Positions 43,658 to 52,919 of a stretch of DNA of 64,000 nucleotides are shown piece by piece. Positions within the stretch are counted from its first letter, which is position 1. The number at the start of each line of letters is the position of its first letter. Source of the stretch: Pseudomonas tolaasii NCPPB 2192. Lineage in GTDB: Bacteria; Pseudomonadota; Gammaproteobacteria; Pseudomonadales; Pseudomonadaceae. Made by a program: the position numbers and the translations under genes. Location: assembly GCF_002813445.1 (NCBI RefSeq), contig NZ_PHHD01000001.1, forward strand, positions 868,001 to 932,000, read 5' to 3'. The notes under the pieces were generated by a model, which saw only the letters and a list, made by a program, of their open reading frames with translations, was not told the DNA's origin and ran no database searches.

Positions 43658-44176
43658 TTGTCGTCGGTCCAGACCCCACACAGTGAGCTAGTTGGCGCGT
43701 TGTATCGCGACCATCGTGGCTGGCTGCTGGCCTGGCTGCGGCGCAATGTGGCGTGCCCGAGCCGCGCCGAGGACCTGAGCCAGGACACCTTCATGCGCCT
43801 GCTCGGCCGCGACGAGCTGCGCGAACCCCGCGAGCCACGGGCGTTTCTGGTGGCCATCGCCAAAGGCCTGCTGTTCGACTACTTCCGTCGCGCCGCCCTG
43901 GAACAGGCCTACCTCACCGAATTGATGCTGATTCCGGAAAGCGAGCACCCCTCGCCGGAAGAACAGCAACTGATCCTCGAAGACCTGAAGGCCATCGACC
44001 GTTTGCTCGGCAAGCTCTCGAGCAAGGCCCGCGCGGCGTTCCTCTATAACCGCCTCGACGGCCTAGGCCACGCCGAAATCGCTCAGCGCCTCGGCGTGTC
44101 GGTGCCGCGCGTGCGCCAGTACCTGGCCCAGGGCATTCGCCAGTGCTACATCGCCCTGTATGGCGAGCCGTTGTGA
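43658..44176 (+). CDS. FecI-type ECF sigma factor for siderophore uptake
   Basis: A 172-residue ECF sigma factor of the iron-starvation group. Region 2 is RDHRGWLLAWLRRN...AEDLSQDTFMRLLGR; region 4 is RAAFLYNRLDGLGHAEIAQRL. The start is TTG at 43658 with GGTGA just upstream. It is followed, with a GTGA overlap, by its FecR-type regulator and then the receptor. Synteny (glutathione transferase, creBCD nearby) suggests P. aeruginosa fiuI, while the PepSY partner resembles the fox locus. It should activate the receptor at 45344. Confidence 0.9.
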   Translation: MSSVQTPHSELVGALYRDHRGWLLAWLRRNVACPSRAEDLSQDTFMRLLGRDELREPREPRAFLVAIAKGLLFDYFRRAALEQAYLTELMLIPESEHPSPEEQQLILEDLKAIDRLLGKLSSKARAAFLYNRLDGLGHAEIAQRLGVSVPRVRQYLAQGIRQCYIALYGEPL

Positions 44177-45135
44177 CAGCCTCAAGGCCGGTTTCGGCGC
44201 GTGTGCTGGATGCTGCGATTGCCTGGCAACTGTCTCTTGATTCGGACGACGGCAGCGCGCTGGAGCGCGAGGAGTTCGACAAATGGCTGGCCAGCGATGA
44301 AGAACACGCCCGCGCCTGGCGCCAACTGGGCATGCTCGACCAGCGCTTCAGCCTGGCGTCGGGCCCGGCACGGGCGGCATTGCTGCAGTCGCGCCAGAGC
44401 ATCCGCCAGCGCGTGCGCAAGCTGGGCAGCGGCCTGGCGAGTGTGGCGCTGGTCATTGGCCTGGCGCTGTTTGCCGGTGAACGTTATGTGCCGATCCACT
44501 ATTGGCTGGCCGACCAGCGCACCGCCACTGGCGAGCAACGTACGCTGAAACTGGCGGATGGCACGCTGATCAACCTCAACACCCACAGCGCCATTGACGT
44601 GCGTTTTGATGAGAAACGCCGGTTGATCGTGTTGCAGGAAGGCGAAATTCTCGTTGAAACCGGCCATAACGATGCGCGGCCTTTTTATGTGCAAACCCGC
44701 GACGGCAGCCTGCGGGCGCTGGGCACGCGGTTTATCGTCAGGCGCGAGGACGACGCCACGCGCTTGAGCGTGTTGCAGTCCGCGGTGGCTGCGCAGCCGG
44801 AGGCGTTGCGCCAGGAACAAATTTTCAAGCAAGGCCAGCAAGTGCTGATGCGCAGTGACGGCCTCGGCCCGGTGCTGGCCGTCACCCCCGCCACCGACGC
44901 CTGGACCCGCGGCATGCTGGTGGTCGACAACGCCCGTTTGGGCGATGTGGTCAATGAACTGGGGCGCTACCGCACCGGCTACCTGGGGGTGGATAAAAAC
45001 GCCGCCGACTTGCGCATCACCGGCAGCTTCCCGCTGCATGACACCACACTGGCGCTCAACGCCCTGCTGCCCACCTTGCCGGTGCAGATCGAGCAGCACA
45101 CGCCGTGGTGGGTGACGGTCAAGGGCAAGCCTTAG
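44173..45135 (+). CDS. FecR-type anti-sigma / sigma regulator
   Basis: A 320-residue inner-membrane regulator. A cytosolic N-terminal sigma-binding domain with DUF4880-like motif (WQLSLDSDDGSALEREEFDKWLA) is followed by one membrane helix (about 90-110, LASVALVIGLALFAGER), the periplasmic FecR domain (GEQRTLKLADGTLINLNTHS, RDGSLRALGTRFIVRRE) and a C-terminal STN-like domain that contacts the receptor. It starts GTG inside the sigma gene stop (GTGA). A REP pair lies between it and the receptor. Confidence 0.92.
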   Translation: MTASRPVSARVLDAAIAWQLSLDSDDGSALEREEFDKWLASDEEHARAWRQLGMLDQRFSLASGPARAALLQSRQSIRQRVRKLGSGLASVALVIGLALFAGERYVPIHYWLADQRTATGEQRTLKLADGTLINLNTHSAIDVRFDEKRRLIVLQEGEILVETGHNDARPFYVQTRDGSLRALGTRFIVRREDDATRLSVLQSAVAAQPEALRQEQIFKQGQQVLMRSDGLGPVLAVTPATDAWTRGMLVVDNARLGDVVNELGRYRTGYLGVDKNAADLRITGSFPLHDTTLALNALLPTLPVQIEQHTPWWVTVKGKP

Positions 45136-45160
45136 GCTTCGGCGTGCCCCGGCTATTGCT

Positions 45161-45234
45161 ATCGCAGGCAAGCCAGCTCCCACATTTTTGTCGGTGTTCA
45201 CAAATCAAAATGTGGGAGCTGGCTTGCCTGCGAT
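45161..45234. repeat. REP/REPIN-type palindromic pair (family A, tail-to-tail)
   Basis: ATCGCAGGCAAGCCAGCTCC and TGTGGGAGCTGGCTTGCCTG flank a 30-bp spacer between the FecR-type and receptor genes. It may decouple their transcript levels. Confidence 0.88.
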
Positions 45235-45343
45235 GAGGCCCTGGAGAACACCCCAAAAAATATTTTCACCCCGCCCTATCACTTTTTGATTCTCGTCCGG
45301 CACCTAGGCAATTGAGAAATATTTCCATTCAGGAGCCGTCCCC

Positions 45344-47776
45344 ATGTCCCGCACGCTCGACACCTTGCTGCGCCCCAGCCTGTTAGCCCTGGCCATCGCC
45401 CTCAGCGCCCCGCTGGCCAGCACCTCGCTGGTCGCCGCCGAACAGGCTTCCAGCGTGCGCGCCTACAACCTGCCGGCGGCGCCGCTGGCCACCACCTTGA
45501 ACCAGATCGCCAGCCAGGCGGGCCTTGCGCTGACACTCAATCCGTCGCTGGCCTCGGGCAAAACCTCGGCCCCGGTCAAAGGCCAGTTCGATGCACAGGG
45601 CGCGCTGCGTGAGGCATTGCGCGGGACGGGGTTGCAGCTGGAGCAAAGCAGCGCGGGCACCTTCACCCTGGTCGCGATCCCCGACGGTGTGGTGGCCCTG
45701 CCGGAAACCAACATCACCGGGCAAGACGCCAACTACGAAAGCGCTTGGGGCCCGGTGCAAGGCTACCTGGCGACCCGCACCGCCGCCGGCACCAAGACCG
45801 ACACTGCGCTGGTCGAAGCGCCGCGCTCGATCTCCGTCGCCACCCGCCAGCAGATGCAGGACCGCAACGTCCAGAACCTGGACGACGCGGTCAAATACAT
45901 GCCCGGCATCGTGTCTGCCAGCTACGGCAGCGACACCCGTTACGACTGGATGCGCGTGCGCGGCTTCGAACCCACGCAGTTCCTTGATGGTTTGCCACTG
46001 CCACGCGGTGTCTACGCCAACCCGAAAGCCGAAACCTGGAACCTGGACCGCCTCGCCCTGTTGCGGGGCCCGGCGTCGTCGGTCTACGGTCAAACGCCAC
46101 CCGGCGGCTTGCTGGACATGGTCAGCCGCCGCCCCAGCGCTGAATCGAGCAGTGCCATCCAGCTGCAATACGGCAGTGACAACTACCGCCAAATCAACTT
46201 CGCCAGCACCGGCAAGATCGATGATGAGGGCCGGTTTCTCTACGGCCTCAGCGGCGTGGTCCGCGATGCGGGCACTCAGGTCGATCACATCGACAACAAG
46301 CGCTACAACATCGCGCCGAGCCTGACCTGGAACATCGACCCCGATACCAAGCTGACTTTCCTGTCGCAATTCACGCGAGACGATACAGGCGCCACCAGCC
46401 AATTCCTGCCGATCGTGGGTACCAAGATAAACTCGCCATTGGGTGACGTTTCCCACCACAAAAACCTGGGCGATCCGGATTACGAGTTCTACGACCGTAC
46501 CTACTACGCGCTGGGCTATGCTTTCGAGCACCGCTTCAATGACACCTGGCAGTTCAAGCAGAACCTGCGCTACACAAAATCGGAGCTGTCGTTCCAGCAG
46601 TTGACCGTAGGTGCCTACGCCTATTTCCCGGTTGACGCTGCCGGCAATATCGACCGAACCTCGACCAACGTTGATGAAAACATCGGCCAATTCGCGGTCG
46701 ATAACAATTTTCAGGCCGACTTCAGCACCGGCGACATCACCCACACCCTGCTGCTGGGCCTGGATCATCAACGCACCGACACCTCATACCTGTCGATCTA
46801 CGGTAGTGCCGGGCGCGTCAATATCTTCAACCCGGTGAACACTGCGCCGGTGGTACGCCCTCCGCGCTCCGATGCGTATTACGACTACAACCAGAAAACC
46901 GTGCAAACCGGCCTCTACGCACAAGACCAGATGGCCCTCGACAAATGGCGCCTGACGCTCGGTGGGCGTGAAGACTGGGTGCACCAAGGCACCACCTACT
47001 TCAACAAAAACGACGCAACCAACACTGACCGCAGCAAGAACTTCAGCGGCAACGCGGCGATCAGTTATGTGTTCGATTCGGGCTTTGTGCCTTACCTGTC
47101 CTACGCCGAGTCGTTTCAGCCTGCCAGCAACGCCAGCGTAGATCCGGTGAAATCCTACAAGCCCACCGAAGGCAAGCAATGGGAACTGGGGGTCAAGTAT
47201 CAGCCACCAGGCACCAACACATTGCTGAGTGCAGCGATCTATGACCTGACCCAGAAAAACGTACTGGTCGCCAGCACAGGCGCGGGCGGCCAGGCGGTCA
47301 CCGACCAGACCGGCGAAGTGAAGGTCAAGGGGTTGGAACTGGAGGCCGTGTCTGACGTCACCGAGAACCTCAAAGTAATCGCGGCTTATACCCTCGCCAA
47401 ATCCGAAGTGCAGAAAGGCGAGTTCAAAGGCAACCGCCTGCAACTGATGCCGAACCAGCAGGCATCGTTGTGGACCGACTATACCTGGCACAACGGTGTG
47501 CTTGACGGCTTCGGTATCGGCTTCGGCGCGCGCTACACGGGCAACACCTATGGCGACCAGGCCAACACCTGGTTGGGCAAGGCCAACGCCTACACGGTGT
47601 TCGACGGCGCGGTGCATTACGACTTGGGCCGTCTGGACAACAGCCTCAAAGGGGCCTCGTTGAAACTCAATGCCACCAACCTGTTCAACAAGGATTACAT
47701 TTCCACCTGTGACGGTTCCTACTGCTACTTCGGCGACCAGCGCAGCGTTGTCGCCAGCGCCACCTACCAGTGGTAA
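45344..47776 (+). CDS. TonB-dependent hydroxamate-siderophore receptor with STN signalling domain
   Basis: An 810-residue outer-membrane receptor: signal peptide (about 1-31), STN signalling domain (about 40-112, VRAYNLPAAPLATTLNQIAS), plug (about 140-260, PRSISVATRQQM...RVRGFEPTQF) and 22-strand barrel ending in the aromatic C-terminus ATYQW. The Cys pair in STCDGSYCYFGDQRS near the end is typical of FhuA/FiuA/FoxA-type hydroxamate receptors (ferrichrome, ferrioxamine). The STN domain pairs it with the upstream FecR-type regulator for cell-surface signalling. The exact ligand cannot be set; synteny favours FiuA. Confidence 0.92.
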   Translation: MSRTLDTLLRPSLLALAIALSAPLASTSLVAAEQASSVRAYNLPAAPLATTLNQIASQAGLALTLNPSLASGKTSAPVKGQFDAQGALREALRGTGLQLEQSSAGTFTLVAIPDGVVALPETNITGQDANYESAWGPVQGYLATRTAAGTKTDTALVEAPRSISVATRQQMQDRNVQNLDDAVKYMPGIVSASYGSDTRYDWMRVRGFEPTQFLDGLPLPRGVYANPKAETWNLDRLALLRGPASSVYGQTPPGGLLDMVSRRPSAESSSAIQLQYGSDNYRQINFASTGKIDDEGRFLYGLSGVVRDAGTQVDHIDNKRYNIAPSLTWNIDPDTKLTFLSQFTRDDTGATSQFLPIVGTKINSPLGDVSHHKNLGDPDYEFYDRTYYALGYAFEHRFNDTWQFKQNLRYTKSELSFQQLTVGAYAYFPVDAAGNIDRTSTNVDENIGQFAVDNNFQADFSTGDITHTLLLGLDHQRTDTSYLSIYGSAGRVNIFNPVNTAPVVRPPRSDAYYDYNQKTVQTGLYAQDQMALDKWRLTLGGREDWVHQGTTYFNKNDATNTDRSKNFSGNAAISYVFDSGFVPYLSYAESFQPASNASVDPVKSYKPTEGKQWELGVKYQPPGTNTLLSAAIYDLTQKNVLVASTGAGGQAVTDQTGEVKVKGLELEAVSDVTENLKVIAAYTLAKSEVQKGEFKGNRLQLMPNQQASLWTDYTWHNGVLDGFGIGFGARYTGNTYGDQANTWLGKANAYTVFDGAVHYDLGRLDNSLKGASLKLNATNLFNKDYISTCDGSYCYFGDQRSVVASATYQW

Positions 47777-47839
47777 TCGCCTGAGTTAGTCACCGGGCCG
47801 TCCCACGGGGCGGCTTTGGTGTGTCTGAAGGTTGAAAAA

Positions 47840-48943
47840 ATGAAAAGCAAAACCATCCGCCGCTGGTCCTTCATCCACACCTGGACCAGCCTGATCTGCA
47901 CGGTGTTCCTGCTGCTGCTCGCCCTCACCGGCTTGCCGCTGGTGTTCCACCATGAGATCGACCATCTGCTGGGCAACGAGCCGCAACTGGCGCAGATGCC
48001 TGCCGACACACCGCAGCTCAACCTTGAGCAACTGGTCGCCAAAGCCCAGGCCCATCGCCCCGGCGAGGCCATGCAATACCTGGCCTGGGACGAAGACGAC
48101 AAGAACGGTGTGATCGCGATCATGGCCGCCACGGCCGGCACCGAACCCAACTCGTCCCATACCTTCATGCTCGATGCACGCACCGGCGACGCCCTGGAAA
48201 CGCCGGCGGCCAATGGCGGGCTGACCCTGTTCCTGCTGCGCCTGCACACCGACATGTTCGTCGGGCTGCCGGGCAAGTTGCTGCTGGCGTTCATGGGCAT
48301 TTTGTTTGTGGTGGCGATTGTTTCCGGCACGGTGCTGTACCTGCCATTCATGCGCCGGCTGAAGTTCGCCACCGTGCGTCAGGACAAATCCACGCGCCTG
48401 CGCTGGCTCGACCTGCATAACCTGATCGGCATAGTCACCCTGACCTGGGCGTTGGTGGTGGGCGTGACCGGCGTAATCAGTGCCTGCGCCGATCTGATCA
48501 TCGCCGCCTGGCGCCAGGACAGCCTCAGCGCCATGATCGAACCCTACAAAAACGCCCCGCCGTTGACCCAGCGCGCACCCGCCACCGAACTGCTGAGCAT
48601 CGCCGCCAAGGCCGCGCCAGGCATGGAGCCGGACTTTATCGCCTTCCCCGGCACGCGCTTTTCCAGCGAGCACCATTACGCGGTGTTCATGAAGGGCAGC
48701 ACGCACCTGACCTCACATCTGCTCACGCCTGTACTGATTGATGCCAGCACCCTGGCCGTCACCGCCATCGCCGAACGGCCGTGGTACATGGACGCCATGG
48801 GCATGTCACAGCCGCTGCATTTTGGCGATTACGGCGGCATGCCGATGAAGGTTCTGTGGGCGGTGCTGGATGTGCTGACCATCATCGTGCTCGGCAGCGG
48901 GATTTACCTGTGGGTCGTGCGGCGCAAGGCCGCCAAACCATGA
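47840..48943 (+). CDS. PepSY-domain inner-membrane protein (FoxB-like, iron uptake)
   Basis: A 367-residue PepSY-associated membrane protein with about four helices (near residues 10-35, 145-170, 195-220 and 335-360). PepSY repeats lie in the periplasm (LEQLVAKAQAHRPGEAMQYL, LSIAAKAAPGMEPDFI). Similar proteins next to ferrioxamine/ferrichrome receptors (FoxB) help remove or reduce iron from xenosiderophores. The ATG at 47840 (MKSKTIRRWSFIHTWTSL) is used. It lies 63 bp behind the receptor and overlaps the next small gene (ATGA). Confidence 0.88.
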   Translation: MKSKTIRRWSFIHTWTSLICTVFLLLLALTGLPLVFHHEIDHLLGNEPQLAQMPADTPQLNLEQLVAKAQAHRPGEAMQYLAWDEDDKNGVIAIMAATAGTEPNSSHTFMLDARTGDALETPAANGGLTLFLLRLHTDMFVGLPGKLLLAFMGILFVVAIVSGTVLYLPFMRRLKFATVRQDKSTRLRWLDLHNLIGIVTLTWALVVGVTGVISACADLIIAAWRQDSLSAMIEPYKNAPPLTQRAPATELLSIAAKAAPGMEPDFIAFPGTRFSSEHHYAVFMKGSTHLTSHLLTPVLIDASTLAVTAIAERPWYMDAMGMSQPLHFGDYGGMPMKVLWAVLDVLTIIVLGSGIYLWVVRRKAAKP

Positions 48944-49122
48944 AGCCGCGTCAGTCTAGTTTCTGGAAGGTGTTCGGCATTCCACTGGGGATTGGCCTGC
49001 TCAGCGCCGCCGGGTTGTTTGCGGCGTTGTTGGGGGACGGGCTGTGGGATTCGCTCAGTTGGGTGGGGTTGGGGGGTCCGGCAGCCATTGGTGTTTGGGG
49101 GTTGTTTAAGCGGTGCGGCTGA
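48940..49122 (+). CDS. Small membrane protein, partner of the PepSY protein
   Basis: A 60-residue protein MKPRQSSFWKVFGIPLGIGL..., with two hydrophobic helices (about 9-31 and 37-55) and a positively charged end. It starts inside the stop of the PepSY gene (ATGA), so it is translationally coupled and probably works in the same complex. I recognise no family. It is too short for most gene finders unless coupling is considered. Confidence 0.75.
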   Translation: MKPRQSSFWKVFGIPLGIGLLSAAGLFAALLGDGLWDSLSWVGLGGPAAIGVWGLFKRCG

Positions 49123-49129
49123 AGGCGCT

Positions 49130-49201
49130 ATCGCAGGCAAGCCAGCTCCCACATTTAACGGTGCTCACAGATCAACATGTGGGAGCTGGCTTGCCTGCGA
49201 T
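49130..49201. repeat. REP/REPIN-type palindromic pair (family A, tail-to-tail)
   Basis: ATCGCAGGCAAGCCAGCTCC and TGTGGGAGCTGGCTTGCCTG at the end of the iron-uptake locus, 8 bp after the small membrane gene. Confidence 0.88.
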
Positions 49202-49265
49202 GAGGCCTTCAAAAACACCCTCAATATCTCTAGGCTAGCCGCAGCCCATTTCCGAGGTTTGCCCA

Positions 49266-49895
49266 ATGTCCGCTCCCAGCATGACCTTGTTTCACAACCC
49301 CGCATCGCCCTTCGTGCGCAAAGTCCGCGTGTTGCTGGCTGAAACCGGCCAACAGGAGCGCGTAGCCCTGCAAAGCTGTCTGCCAACGCCAGTCAACCCG
49401 GATGCCCAGGTGGTGCAAGGCAACCCTGTCGGCAAAATCCCCGCCCTGCGCCTGGCCGACGGCAGCGTATTGCACGACAGCCGGGTGATCCTCGATTACC
49501 TCGACCACCAGCACGTCGGCAACCCGCTGATTCCCCGCGACGGCTCGGCGCGCTGGCGCCGCCTGACCCTCGCCTCAATGGCCGACGGCATCATGGACGC
49601 CGCGGTACTGGTGCGTTACGAGACCGCGATGCGCCCCGCAGAAAAGCACTGGGCGCCATGGCTGGACGAGCAACGCAACAAAATCCGTCGCAGCGTCGCC
49701 GAGCTGGAACAGGACGCCATTGCCGAGCTGGCCAGCCACTTCGACATCGCCGCGATCAGCGTGGCCTGCGCCTTGGGTTACCTGGATTTCCGTCACCCGG
49801 ACCTGCAATGGCGTGACGCCAACCCGAAGCTTGCCGCCTGGTATGCCGAGGTCAGCCAGCGACCTTCGATGCAGCAGACTCAACCCCCGCTTTAA
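49266..49895 (+). CDS. Glutathione S-transferase family protein
   Basis: A 209-residue cytosolic GST. The thioredoxin-like N-domain (about 5-82, LFHNPASPFVRKVRVLLAET, cis-Pro region GKIPALRLADGSVLHDSRVI) is followed by an all-helical C-domain. Ser near residue 14 could be the glutathione-activating residue. The substrate is unknown. GAGG lies upstream of the ATG. The same neighbour occurs by the fiu locus in P. aeruginosa (PA0473). Confidence 0.92.
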   Translation: MSAPSMTLFHNPASPFVRKVRVLLAETGQQERVALQSCLPTPVNPDAQVVQGNPVGKIPALRLADGSVLHDSRVILDYLDHQHVGNPLIPRDGSARWRRLTLASMADGIMDAAVLVRYETAMRPAEKHWAPWLDEQRNKIRRSVAELEQDAIAELASHFDIAAISVACALGYLDFRHPDLQWRDANPKLAAWYAEVSQRPSMQQTQPPL

Positions 49896-49912
49896 CCTCC
49901 GCCTCCACCCCA

Positions 49913-50001
49913 TGTGGGGGCGGGCTTGCCCGCGATAGCAGTGGATCAGAAACAGAGATGTTGAATGACACACCGCTATCGCAGGCAAGCCCGCTCCCAC
50001 A
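49913..50001. repeat. REP/REPIN-type palindromic pair (family A)
   Basis: TGTGGGGGCGGGCTTGCCCG and CAGGCAAGCCCGCTCCCACA face inward between the convergent glutathione transferase and creD genes. It uses the GCGGGC variant of the core. Confidence 0.88.
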
Positions 50002-50069
50002 GAGGCTGGTGGCAAAGTTGAGATAGTCGACCATCCGCGCCCTCATCTGCCGATCCTCACGCAACCCGA

Positions 50070-51428
50070 TCATTGCACCGCCTCCATCTCAAACCCCTTG
50101 CGCTTGCCCACGCCGTACCAGTCCAGTTTGCGCGTCAGCACCATCACCGTGCCCAACAGGCCGAACAGCAACAGCGAGCCCATCAACAGCGCGTAATCCT
50201 CGGCGCTCAACAACCCGTACAACAAGCCATACAGCGCCGCCAGCCCCGCCGAAAACCCCAGGCCGTGGCGGACGCTGCGCAGCACGTGGCACACGTAAAA
50301 GCCGACCAGCAACACACAGGCACTCGCCGAGACGAGGTAAGCCAACGCGAAGCCGATGTGTTCGGACAACGACAGCAACAACAGGTAGAAAAACGCCAGG
50401 GCAACCCCCACCAAGGCGTACTGGATCGGGTGCACCGCCAGGCCCTTGAGCACTTCGAACAGGAAGAAACCGGCAAAGGTCAGGGCGATAAACAACAGCG
50501 CGTATTTGATCGCGCGGTCGCTCTTGAGGTACTGGTCCACCGGGTCGATGAAGTTCACGCCGAAGCTGCGGCTGTTGAAGTCGTCACAGACCTGATCGTA
50601 CGAACAGCCGCGCAGGCTTTCTTCGAGGTTGGTAGAGAAGAACGTGGTCTGCCAGTTGGCGGTGAATCCCTTGTCGGTCACTTCCCGTTGTGACGGCAGG
50701 AAGTTTCCGATAAAGCTCGGGTGCGGCCAATTCGAAGCCAGCGACACCTGGCTGGTCTTGCCCACCGGTACCACCTGCAACTGTTCGGTGCCTTGCAGGC
50801 GCAGGTCGAAAGCAAAATCCAGGGCGGCCGGTTTTTTGCTGTCCTGTTCCGGTAACGCCACATGCACGCCCTCGCCCAGCCAGCCCACTTGGGTGCCCGG
50901 CGAAAACTCCAGGCGCTGACCGCCCAGCTCCAGCATCAACGCATTTTCAATGCCGCGAATATCGCTGATGCCCACCGCCAGAAACGCCGGCTCAAAGGTG
51001 TAATCAGCGAAGTTTTCCTTGATGCCCAACTGCTCAGGCAAAACAAAACGCCCGCTGATGCGGTTGTCGGCGTGGAACAGCCGCGCCTGGTAGATGCCTC
51101 GCGCACGCAGTTCGGTTTGCACCTGGCCGTCGAGCTCAAAACGCTCAGGCAGGAAATACAGACGGCCGCGCACTTCACGGGTTTCCTCGTAGCGTTGGTT
51201 GAGCTTTTCATTGAGTTTCCACTCGCGGACGATCTTGCGGTACGGCACCACCATCACCGGCCCGGTGAGGCGCTGGGCGTAGCTGGAACTGCGGGCGATG
51301 TCGGCCAACACGGCATCACGCGTGTATTGGCGCTCGGTAATGATGCCGTTGATCATCAGCAACGGAATCAGCAACAGCAACATCAGCAGCGCAATCGCGC
51401 CAAGTTTGAAAAGCAGGCTGCGGTTCAT
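50070..51428 (-). CDS. creD: CreD, inner-membrane protein of the Cre regulon
   Basis: A 452-residue CreD family inner-membrane protein. An N-terminal helix (about 8-28) is followed by a large periplasmic domain (about 30-310) and about five C-terminal helices. CreD is the classic target of CreBC, affecting cell envelope integrity and beta-lactam response. It lies 51 bp downstream of creC on the same strand; its ribosome binding site is part of a hairpin (51433-51456). No TTCAC-N6-TTCAC cre tag is seen directly upstream. Confidence 0.95.
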   Translation of the reverse strand: MNRSLLFKLGAIALLMLLLLIPLLMINGIITERQYTRDAVLADIARSSSYAQRLTGPVMVVPYRKIVREWKLNEKLNQRYEETREVRGRLYFLPERFELDGQVQTELRARGIYQARLFHADNRISGRFVLPEQLGIKENFADYTFEPAFLAVGISDIRGIENALMLELGGQRLEFSPGTQVGWLGEGVHVALPEQDSKKPAALDFAFDLRLQGTEQLQVVPVGKTSQVSLASNWPHPSFIGNFLPSQREVTDKGFTANWQTTFFSTNLEESLRGCSYDQVCDDFNSRSFGVNFIDPVDQYLKSDRAIKYALLFIALTFAGFFLFEVLKGLAVHPIQYALVGVALAFFYLLLLSLSEHIGFALAYLVSASACVLLVGFYVCHVLRSVRHGLGFSAGLAALYGLLYGLLSAEDYALLMGSLLLFGLLGTVMVLTRKLDWYGVGKRKGFEMEAVQ

Positions 51429-51432
51429 GGGG

Positions 51433-51456
51433 CTCTCCCTGTTTGAATGGGGAGAG
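51433..51456 (-). promoter_or_regulatory. Hairpin hiding the creD ribosome binding site
   Basis: On the minus strand CTCTCCC pairs perfectly with GGGAGAG over a 10-nt loop. GGGAGAG is the creD ribosome binding site, 4 bases before the ATG. It could limit creD translation in the creBCD message. Confidence 0.5.
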
Positions 51457-51479
51457 TCTGGGCAGCCCGTATGGGCGGT

Positions 51480-52919
51480 TTATGTGGGGGATGTGGAGAC
51501 TGTGTGGAGTTGCAGCACCACTTGCACGCCGCCCGGCACATTGCCGATCTGCAGGGTGCCACCGTGAAGCTTCATCACTTCCTCGACAAAGTTGAGGCCC
51601 AACCCCGTGCTTTTACGCCCGCTGGCGGGGCGCGGCAGCGAGTAGAACCGCTCGCTCAAGCGCGGCAGGGCATAGTCGGGAATCGGCGCCGCCGCGTTGA
51701 ACAGCGTGATCTGCACTTCATGGTGGCGCGTATGGGCGCTGAACCTCAACGTGCCACCGGGTGGAGTGAAATCCAGGGCGTTATCCAGCAGATTGCCCAG
51801 CGCCTGGCGCAGCAAAAACGGTTCGCCGAACACCTTCACATCCGCTGCAATCGCCTGCTCGACCTGCAAACCCGCGCCTTCAATGCGCGCGCACTGCGCC
51901 TTGAGCACATCCTCGACCATCGTCGCCAGCGCAATGCTCGTCTGTTCCTCCAGGCCCTGTCGTTGCTCCACTTGCGCCAGGTTCAGCAGGCGTTCGATCA
52001 ACTGCTGCAAGCGCGCGCTTTCACTGTCGATATTGCCCACGAAGCGCTGTTGCTGCTCGCGGGTCATGTCCCCCTGCAACAGCTCCGCCGCGCCGCGAAT
52101 CGCCGCCAGCGGGCTCTTCAATTCGTGGGTTAGGGTGTGCACGTAATGCTCGACGTAAGCCTTGCCTTCCAGCTGGGTGCGCATGTGCTCCACGGCGGTG
52201 GAAAGTTGCTTGAGCTCGCCGCCGCGGTAATGCGGCAGCTCCGCGCGCCGCCCTTCGCTGACCGCCTCGGCATACGCCGTCAGGCGCCTTAACGCCACAC
52301 TCAGCCACCACGACAACAGCGCACCGAGCAACAGCCCCAGCACCATCAGGCCGGCGCCGTACCACAGCAGGCGGTTCTCGGTGCGGTCCACATAGGGCTG
52401 CAACGAACTGTTGGGCTTGGCCACGGTGACCACGCCGATAATCCGGCCGTTGTCACGGATCGGCGCGCCCACATGCATCACCGAGGAGGCCGGATCATCC
52501 AGTTCACTGCGGGTGGAACGCGCGCCGTATTCGCCGCGCAGGGTCAGGTACACATCGTTCCACTGGGAGTAATCCTGGCCCACCGCTTCGCCGGTGGAGT
52601 CGAGTAACACGATGCCGTTGGCGTCGGTCACGTAGATGCGATGGTTGACCTGGTTCTTCGGCAAGCCCCAGATGGTCGCGCCCGGCTGACGCGTGCCGTA
52701 TGCCTTGAGGTATTCGGGCCAGTGGCTCTGGCCGAGGGTGCCGTTTTTCACGTCCTCGCGCAGGATCTCGGCCAACAGGTTGGCCGTGTCCACCAGGGTT
52801 TCTTCGGTGGACTGGCGCACGCCGGGGCGGATTTCCTTCATCACGGTGTTGAGCACGAAATAACCGGTCAAGCCGATAAACAGCGCATACACCAGGAAAA
52901 TCCGCAGCCCCAGGCGCAT
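51480..52919 (-). CDS. creC: CreC sensor histidine kinase
   Basis: A 479-residue membrane sensor kinase. Two membrane helices (about 8-28 and 187-207) bracket a periplasmic domain, followed by HAMP (about 208-260), a HisKA with H-box TLTHELKSPLAAIRGAAELL, N-box LGNLLDNALDFTPPGG and G-box STGLGLNFVEEVMKLHGG. It partners CreB in envelope/carbon and beta-lactam response. The start shares one base with the creB stop (TGATG). Confidence 0.96.
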   Translation of the reverse strand: MRLGLRIFLVYALFIGLTGYFVLNTVMKEIRPGVRQSTEETLVDTANLLAEILREDVKNGTLGQSHWPEYLKAYGTRQPGATIWGLPKNQVNHRIYVTDANGIVLLDSTGEAVGQDYSQWNDVYLTLRGEYGARSTRSELDDPASSVMHVGAPIRDNGRIIGVVTVAKPNSSLQPYVDRTENRLLWYGAGLMVLGLLLGALLSWWLSVALRRLTAYAEAVSEGRRAELPHYRGGELKQLSTAVEHMRTQLEGKAYVEHYVHTLTHELKSPLAAIRGAAELLQGDMTREQQQRFVGNIDSESARLQQLIERLLNLAQVEQRQGLEEQTSIALATMVEDVLKAQCARIEGAGLQVEQAIAADVKVFGEPFLLRQALGNLLDNALDFTPPGGTLRFSAHTRHHEVQITLFNAAAPIPDYALPRLSERFYSLPRPASGRKSTGLGLNFVEEVMKLHGGTLQIGNVPGGVQVVLQLHTVSTSPT

